64,000 bases of DNA, taken from the NCBI GenBank assembly GCA_001689405.1, contig LUJO01000049.1, positions 1-64,000 on the forward strand, written 5' to 3'. The notes beneath the pieces were generated by a model, which had not been told where the DNA came from, ran no database searches, and worked only from the letters and a program-made list of their open reading frames with translations. Shown in pieces: positions 59,918-64,000 of the stretch. Position numbers and translations under genes: made by a program. The stretch is from Candidatus Homeothermus arabinoxylanisolvens (GTDB lineage Bacteria > Bacteroidota > Bacteroidia > Bacteroidales > Muribaculaceae). Each line of letters begins with the position of its first letter. Position 1 is the stretch's first letter.

Positions 59918-60931
59918 TTAGAATCGCACCACAAGCTCCACTACAAGTTTGTCGCCGTCGCCGGGCAGGTATTCGGCGTTGTGGCGGTAAAAGTATTTCT
60001 CATAGTTTACCCTTATGTCGGCGTGCAGCGCTTTTTTTACGTAACTTAGTGTGGCACCGGCGGTTATACGGTTGCGTGCCGGGTCGGTTGTAGTCAGAAC
60101 CCCTTCGTCATTACGGGTGCCGTTGCTGTGGGCGGTCATGCCGTCAAATCGTCCCTGAAAAGACAGTGTGTTGAACATGCCGGCATTGACCGGCATGCGG
60201 TAGTCGGCAAATATGCTGTAGGCGTGACATGCTTTGTGCGCTTTGTGGGTATAGTGCTTGTACATGTACTCGCCCTCGACGGTCCACCTGTCGGCGCTCC
60301 AGCCTATGCTGCCGTCGATGAGGTTCATCCTTACAGAGTCGGGACTCAGCGACTGTACGCCTGTGGCAAGTGTTACCCGGCCTATTTTGTATGTGGCTTT
60401 GCCGGCATATGACATCTTGCGGTGCCATGTCTCGTGGTCTGATATTGTTGACGGATTAAATGCTCCGGCCTCTACCTTGAGTGGAACTATCGGCAAGGTG
60501 TACTCTAATTTCGCTCCTACTGCGCGTACGTTGCACACCTGCTTGCCTATAAATGACCGGTTGGCGAAAAGATAATTCTGCGGCCCTCGGAAAGGATCGA
60601 CACCAAAAGGCATTCTGAACTGACCGGCCCGGAATTTCAGATCGTCAGTGAAGTTGAGTTGTCCCCACGCATCGAGTATTTTCATTTTCCCACGGTCGCA
60701 GAGGTCTGTATTTATATAGTACTGTATCTCCGGAGCCACTCGGCCCTCCACGCTTAGGCGTGCATTGCGCACCTGAAAGCGGTTTTCGCCGTTTTCAGTG
60801 GCAAGTTCCCAGCGTGACCTTATAGTGCCGTGAAACACAGGTTTGTAATCGATATCTGGTTCTTCAGCTTTAGCCGGTAAGTTGACAGTCAACGATAACA
60901 ACAATATTGCGATAGTAATACGGATCGGCAT
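59918..60931 (-). CDS. Outer-membrane porin, OprO/OprP-like
   Basis: A 337-residue exported beta-barrel. After a signal peptide (to about residue 22, KAEEP) come porin strands: GRVAPEIQYYINTDLCDRGK, LKFRAGQFRMPFGVDPF, WSADRWTVEGEYMYKHYTH, and a C-terminal strand ending VVELVVRF. This layout matches phosphate-selective-porin-like (OprO/OprP) proteins of Bacteroidota, where the true cargo is usually unknown. The upstream box is imperfect (TAACTTTA). Confidence 0.8.
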   Translation of the reverse strand: MPIRITIAILLLSLTVNLPAKAEEPDIDYKPVFHGTIRSRWELATENGENRFQVRNARLSVEGRVAPEIQYYINTDLCDRGKMKILDAWGQLNFTDDLKFRAGQFRMPFGVDPFRGPQNYLFANRSFIGKQVCNVRAVGAKLEYTLPIVPLKVEAGAFNPSTISDHETWHRKMSYAGKATYKIGRVTLATGVQSLSPDSVRMNLIDGSIGWSADRWTVEGEYMYKHYTHKAHKACHAYSIFADYRMPVNAGMFNTLSFQGRFDGMTAHSNGTRNDEGVLTTTDPARNRITAGATLSYVKKALHADIRVNYEKYFYRHNAEYLPGDGDKLVVELVVRF

Positions 60932-61222
60932 AAGTATAGTATAATGATGGTTTATTCAGGTTGTAAAGTTACTGAATAAAACCGAGATGCCAAAATTGCG
61001 GGTCAATATAGAAAAGCGGGTGCCCTGACATTGCAAGTACGTTTTGCCCTCGTTTTTAACATATCGCGCATTTTTACATTAACTTACATTAAATAGCGGA
61101 GTAATGTGCAATGTGCCAGCCTGTTGACGTGAAAACGAACTGTTAATGCCCGATTGTACATAAAAAGGGTATTTCGTCGTATTATCTTTGCGGGAAACAA
61201 TACTTAAACCAATCACGATATT
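60932..61222. other. Intergenic region between the porin and a basic protein gene
   Basis: About 290 bp without an open frame of its own. It holds an imperfect -7 box for the porin (60964-60971, minus strand) and a clean TATCTTTG box (61183-61190) for the downstream gene. A duplicated TTACATTAA motif is seen at about 61075-61092. Confidence 0.45.
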
Positions 61223-61672
61223 ATGAAACGTACACCGAAATTTGACAAGGCTTGGAGCGAGTCCATAGCCATGCTTCCCGCAGAACTTCAGCAACCGCTT
61301 ATCGAAGCCATAAAGGAGTATCAGATATCAGGAACAGAACCGACAGGGCTTGCTCCTATAGCACAATGCGTGTTCAATCTCCTGAAACCGGTCATAGACC
61401 GCCGTGCGAAGTCCGCATCCTATCAGCGCCGTCGCCGCGAGGCCGCGGCCGAAGTGCGCCGCGCTCCCGCCACCATCGAGGCCGGACGCCTTGTCAAACA
61501 GGACCGCAAATACATACGCCTCATAGCCAAGCGCTACAACATCATCCACCGCCACATCAAGTCGGAGATCGACCGCCTGTCAGCCACGCTGACCGCCGAC
61601 GGCATAGACCGCATCCCCGTGTCCCGCTACAAAGAGTACCTCGAACAGCACCTTGCCACCATAATCTGTTGA
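61223..61672 (+). CDS. Small basic protein, DUF6291-like
   Basis: A 149-residue protein rich in Arg, Lys and Ala. The N-terminal part (WSESIAMLPAELQQPLIEAI, then KEYQISGTEP) resembles the start of DUF6291 proteins, in which a short helical N-domain precedes an Arg-rich linker (here SYQRRRREAAAEVRRAP). The C-terminal half is helical and basic, consistent with nucleic-acid binding. No function is known. A consensus -7 box (61183-61190) precedes it. Its stop is 13 nt before repeat copy D. Confidence 0.6.
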   Translation: MKRTPKFDKAWSESIAMLPAELQQPLIEAIKEYQISGTEPTGLAPIAQCVFNLLKPVIDRRAKSASYQRRRREAAAEVRRAPATIEAGRLVKQDRKYIRLIAKRYNIIHRHIKSEIDRLSATLTADGIDRIPVSRYKEYLEQHLATIIC

Positions 61673-61685
61673 AAGACAGATGTCT

Positions 61686-61780
61686 TGTTGGTAGGGACGC
61701 CGGTACCACGGCGTCCGGTTTCGACCCGTATGGCCTCACAATCGTACTAATCCCCGGCTTCGACCCGTATGGCCCCACAA
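61686..61780 (+). repeat. Dispersed palindromic element, partial copy D with internal duplication
   Basis: GGTAGGGACGCCGGTACCAC and the following GGCGTCCGG match the left arm of copies A and C. The adjoining CGACCCGTATGGCC is duplicated: one unit near 61716-61740, another near 61755-61779. The right arm is missing. It lies between two genes and is not near a tRNA. Confidence 0.7.
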
Positions 61781-61789
61781 CCACCGGTG

Positions 61790-62416
61790 TCAGTTCTTCT
61801 TGGGTCGGTAGGCTTCCAGCAGCGGTACCGGATATTGTGAAAACATTACCGATACAGCTTCGCTGATGGCCGGAAGGTCACGGTATGAACCGTCGACCGG
61901 ATTTATGATGGTGGCTACCGATGAGGAGTAAAGCGGCTTCATCTTTCGGGTATCGATCATGTCGATTGTCAGAACTCCCTCTTCATAAAGCCCTTTGACT
62001 ATGCGTGTATAGGTCTCGCAGTCATTCCAGTATGAGTCACGTGGCATTACAAAAAACGGATAGTACCCGTTGTAATACGGACCTGCAGGCTTTTTGTGTC
62101 CCGGGCGCGTACTCTCGGCTGCGTCTTCGGGAGTTATGGTGTGGTGTATGGTTACACCGATATTTATAAGCAGTGTGGCGTCGGGCGACTCGATATAGCC
62201 GCGTTTCAGCATCTGGTCGCGTATCGAGGCTACTATGTTGGAGTATGTCACGGGTTGCATGCCCGGCGGCAATTGTCCTTTGGAGCGGCTGACTATGCGG
62301 TATTTCTCATAATCGCTCATGTCGGCGTTGTCATAAGTCTCGCTGTTGAGCAGAGTGTAGCCGGAGCAGCCTGTTATGAGCAGCATTGTTGTCAGTAATA
62401 CGAGTATGTGTTTCAT
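61790..62416 (-). CDS. DUF4136-like lipoprotein
   Basis: A 208-residue lipoprotein with lipobox ITGC (Cys17). The mature domain has the DUF4136 pattern: an early YEKYRIVSRS strand, IRDQMLKRGYIESPDATLLI, then a Tyr-rich middle (YYNGYYPFF) and a late TLTIDMIDTRK-like segment (VLTIDMIDTRKMKPLYSSSV). Such proteins are small outer-membrane or periplasmic lipoproteins of unknown function. The ATG at 62416 gives the signal peptide; the frame is open upstream but not hydrophobic in a signal-like way. Confidence 0.8.
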   Translation of the reverse strand: MKHILVLLTTMLLITGCSGYTLLNSETYDNADMSDYEKYRIVSRSKGQLPPGMQPVTYSNIVASIRDQMLKRGYIESPDATLLINIGVTIHHTITPEDAAESTRPGHKKPAGPYYNGYYPFFVMPRDSYWNDCETYTRIVKGLYEEGVLTIDMIDTRKMKPLYSSSVATIINPVDGSYRDLPAISEAVSVMFSQYPVPLLEAYRPKKN

Positions 62417-62533
62417 AAAGCCCTCTTGTTTGGTAATATGATAACAATGCCGCAAAGTCAAATGTTTCATTATCACGATTAACAATATTTCTTTAAAATT
62501 GTAAAAAGGTTTGGCGGGTAACGAATAGTGTAG

Positions 62534-62541
62534 TATATTTG
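62534..62541 (+). promoter_or_regulatory. -7 box for the 62615-aguA-aguB run
   Basis: TATATTTG on the plus strand, 73 nt before the ATG at 62615. Confidence 0.55.
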
Positions 62542-62614
62542 AACCCACATTGTAATTATGCAACGACACGTCATTGATAATCACCTTATTTTAAAGTAGA
62601 CATACCACTGCATT

Positions 62615-62848
62615 ATGACCGATATCACAGAACTGTTTCTGCAGATTATTCATCAGTATAAAAGTGTTGACATAGCGGAAGCCGAGTTTAAGAAAATGCT
62701 TCACGAGGATCAGGATCTTCGTGAGGAGTACCGTGAGTGGTGCGACGCCGTAGGCAGTTCCGAAAAAATGGGCTTCCTCGATTATTGCGACGAATACATG
62801 GACTCGCAGGAGTCGATTTACGACACGCTCAATGACTATGACGAGTGA
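62615..62848 (+). CDS. Small acidic protein of unknown function
   Basis: A 77-residue acidic protein (MTDITELFLQIIHQYKSVDI at the start, many Asp and Glu, ending NDYDE). It is predicted to be entirely helical and cytoplasmic. No family is recognised. It has its own -7 box and lies 1 nt before the preferred aguA start, so it is probably co-transcribed with, and translationally coupled to, the agmatine pathway genes. Confidence 0.75.
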   Translation: MTDITELFLQIIHQYKSVDIAEAEFKKMLHEDQDLREEYREWCDAVGSSEKMGFLDYCDEYMDSQESIYDTLNDYDE

Positions 62849-62849
62849 T

Positions 62850-63872
62850 ATGAATTGTCGCCGGCTTCCGGCGGAGTGGGAGCGGCACGGAGGTGTCATA
62901 CTCGCATGGCCTCATGCCGATACCGACTGGGCTCCGATACTGGACGAGGTTTCAGATTGTTTTGAAAATATAATCAGGGCTGTTGCCGCTGAAGAGATTG
63001 CCATTGTCATAGCTCCCGATACTTCGGTACCGAGAAGGCGCCTTGCCGGCCTCGACAATGTACTGTATGTGACTCTTCCCACCAATGATACTTGGGCCCG
63101 TGATTTCGGCCCTATAACAGTGTTGGAAAACGGCACTCCGGTCATGTATGATTTCCGTTTTAACGGATGGGGCCTTAAATTCCCGGCCGACAAGGACAAT
63201 CTGTTGACACGCGGCATGACGGGCGTCGGTGTACTGCAGGGCGTGTATCGCAATCGCCTCGGCTTTGTGCTTGAAGGCGGGTCGATAGAAAGTGACGGCC
63301 GCGGCACTCTGCTTACTACATCGCAGTGTCTGCTGTCGCCTAACCGCAACGGGGAGATGTCGCGCGACGATATAGAGCGATACCTTGTGCGTCAGTTCGG
63401 CCTGAATAAGGTTCTCTGGCTTGACTACGGGTATCTTGCGGGCGATGACACCGACAGCCATATAGATACTCTGGCCCGTCTTGCTCCCGATGATACGATA
63501 CTTTATGTCGGATGTGACGACGAGGCCGACGAGCATTACGACGAGCTGTCGTCAATGAAGCATCAGCTTATGCAGTTCCGTACCGTCGACGGCTGTCCGT
63601 TTAATCTTGTCGAGCTGCCCATGCCCGATGCCATATATGATGAGGAGGGTCAGCGTTTGCCGGCCACATATGCCAATTTCCTGATACTTAACCGGTCGAT
63701 ACTGATGCCGTCATATGCACAGCCGCGTAAGGACGAGCTTGCGGCCAAAATACTTAAAATAGCATTTCCCGACCATGAGGTCAAGATGATCGATTGCCGG
63801 GCATTGATAAAACAACACGGGTCGCTGCATTGTGTGACAATGCAGGTGCCTCGCGAAATATTACCGATATAA
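62850..63872 (+). CDS. aguA: Agmatine deiminase
   Basis: A 340-residue member of the guanidino-group-modifying (PPAD/AgDI) family that converts agmatine to N-carbamoylputrescine and ammonia. The active-site motifs are NDTWARDFGPI, WGLKFPADKDN, LEGGSIESDG and the catalytic Cys328 in HGSLHC. I place the start at 62850, the first ATG after the upstream stop; two earlier ATGs (62832 and 62838) would overlap that gene. It is followed 3 nt later by the N-carbamoylputrescine amidase gene, giving two consecutive steps in the SpeA-derived polyamine route. Confidence 0.92.
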   Translation: MNCRRLPAEWERHGGVILAWPHADTDWAPILDEVSDCFENIIRAVAAEEIAIVIAPDTSVPRRRLAGLDNVLYVTLPTNDTWARDFGPITVLENGTPVMYDFRFNGWGLKFPADKDNLLTRGMTGVGVLQGVYRNRLGFVLEGGSIESDGRGTLLTTSQCLLSPNRNGEMSRDDIERYLVRQFGLNKVLWLDYGYLAGDDTDSHIDTLARLAPDDTILYVGCDDEADEHYDELSSMKHQLMQFRTVDGCPFNLVELPMPDAIYDEEGQRLPATYANFLILNRSILMPSYAQPRKDELAAKILKIAFPDHEVKMIDCRALIKQHGSLHCVTMQVPREILPI

Positions 63873-63875
63873 ACG

Positions 63876-64000
63876 ATGTTGAAAGTAGGTATAATACAGC
63901 AGTCCAATACAGCGTCGGTTGAAGATAACCGCCGTCGTCTTGCCGACAAGATGAGAGCTCTTGCCGCTTCCGGCGCTCAGCTTATTGTCAATCAGGAGTT
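63876..64000 (+). CDS. aguB: N-carbamoylputrescine amidase, 5' part
   Basis: The first 41 codons of a nitrilase-superfamily protein (MLKVGIIQQSNTASVEDNRR, then LAASGAQLIVNQE) cut off by the window end. The last visible Glu is consistent with the catalytic glutamate of the nitrilase Glu-Lys-Cys triad. It would release putrescine from N-carbamoylputrescine. The gene starts 3 nt after aguA. Confidence 0.88.
   Translation, partial: MLKVGIIQQSNTASVEDNRRRLADKMRALAASGAQLIVNQE

Noticed and set aside
1..64000. CRISPR arrays, rRNA genes and intact insertion sequences
   Set aside because: No regularly spaced direct repeats, rRNA motifs or transposase genes were seen anywhere in the window.

Overview
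The window looks like chromosomal DNA of a Bacteroidota/Bacteroidales gut-type bacterium. Many genes are preceded by the Bacteroidota sigma-A -7 box TAnnTTTG, often with a TTG or TTTG about 19-21 bp further upstream. Lipoproteins have Bacteroidota-style lipoboxes, FeoA and FeoB are fused, and B12 uptake uses a BtuG-type surface lipoprotein. SpeA is the Bacteroidota form, and NspC with AguA/AguB points to the carboxyspermidine polyamine route. ATA isoleucine codons are frequent. Placement near Muribaculaceae is a guess from codon style, not a demonstrated result.

Layout. 0.2-4.5 kb: ybaK-aroC-yhcC run, then an acyl-CoA synthetase. 4.5-5.0 kb: a dispersed palindromic element, tRNA-Gly(CCC) and terminators. 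5-9.2 kb: a TPR/OmpA-like lipoprotein divergent from a GH31 alpha-xylosidase-like enzyme. 9.3-14.7 kb: speA, truA, an RsiV-like (DUF3298) lipoprotein overlapping truA tail to tail, and acpP-fabF. 14.8-21 kb: a broken GH38 mannosidase gene, an OmpA-domain protein, a MoeB/ThiF-like E1 enzyme with MetY, and a divergent Lrp regulator. 21-26 kb: M3 dipeptidyl carboxypeptidase and a tandem-rhomboid/endonuclease operon. 26-33 kb: HU, a beta-barrel protein, and a cobalamin riboswitch driving btuB-btuG-btuF-btuC. 33-38.5 kb: ABC-F ATPase, AlkD-like protein, PAP2 phosphatase, tRNA-Ser(GCT), a repeat half-copy, a truncated YhcG remnant and an AT-rich DKNYY lipoprotein. 38.8-43.7 kb: a small membrane protein, a TPR/LuxR-type membrane regulator, a small lipoprotein and a TonB-dependent-receptor-like barrel. 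43.7-47.5 kb: another repeat copy, tRNA-Glu(CTC), two lipoproteins and a barrel. 47.5-52.8 kb (minus strand): uvrD-nspC-glycosyltransferase-radC. 52.9-64 kb: a radical SAM/DUF4130 DNA-repair pair, feoAB, MATE pump, fabI, porin, a small basic protein, a DUF4136 lipoprotein, and aguA-aguB (the last cut by the window edge).

Several genes belong together although they are scattered. SpeA, AguA, AguB and NspC make up most of the route from arginine to spermidine. AcpP, FabF, FabI and the acyl-CoA synthetase belong to fatty-acid metabolism. The btu operon, feoAB and several beta-barrels serve nutrient import.

The most unusual signal is a dispersed element of about 115-125 bp. A copy or half-copy lies 60-120 bp beyond the 3' end of every tRNA gene in the window (Gly, Ser, Glu), always in the same orientation relative to the tRNA. 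A fourth partial copy follows a small basic protein gene. Other points: genes whose -7 box sits only 3-4 nt before the ATG (likely leaderless mRNAs), a GH38 gene split by a frameshift or internal deletion, a B12 importer operon without its ATPase, and a triple heptamer next to the TPR/LuxR regulator that could be its operator.
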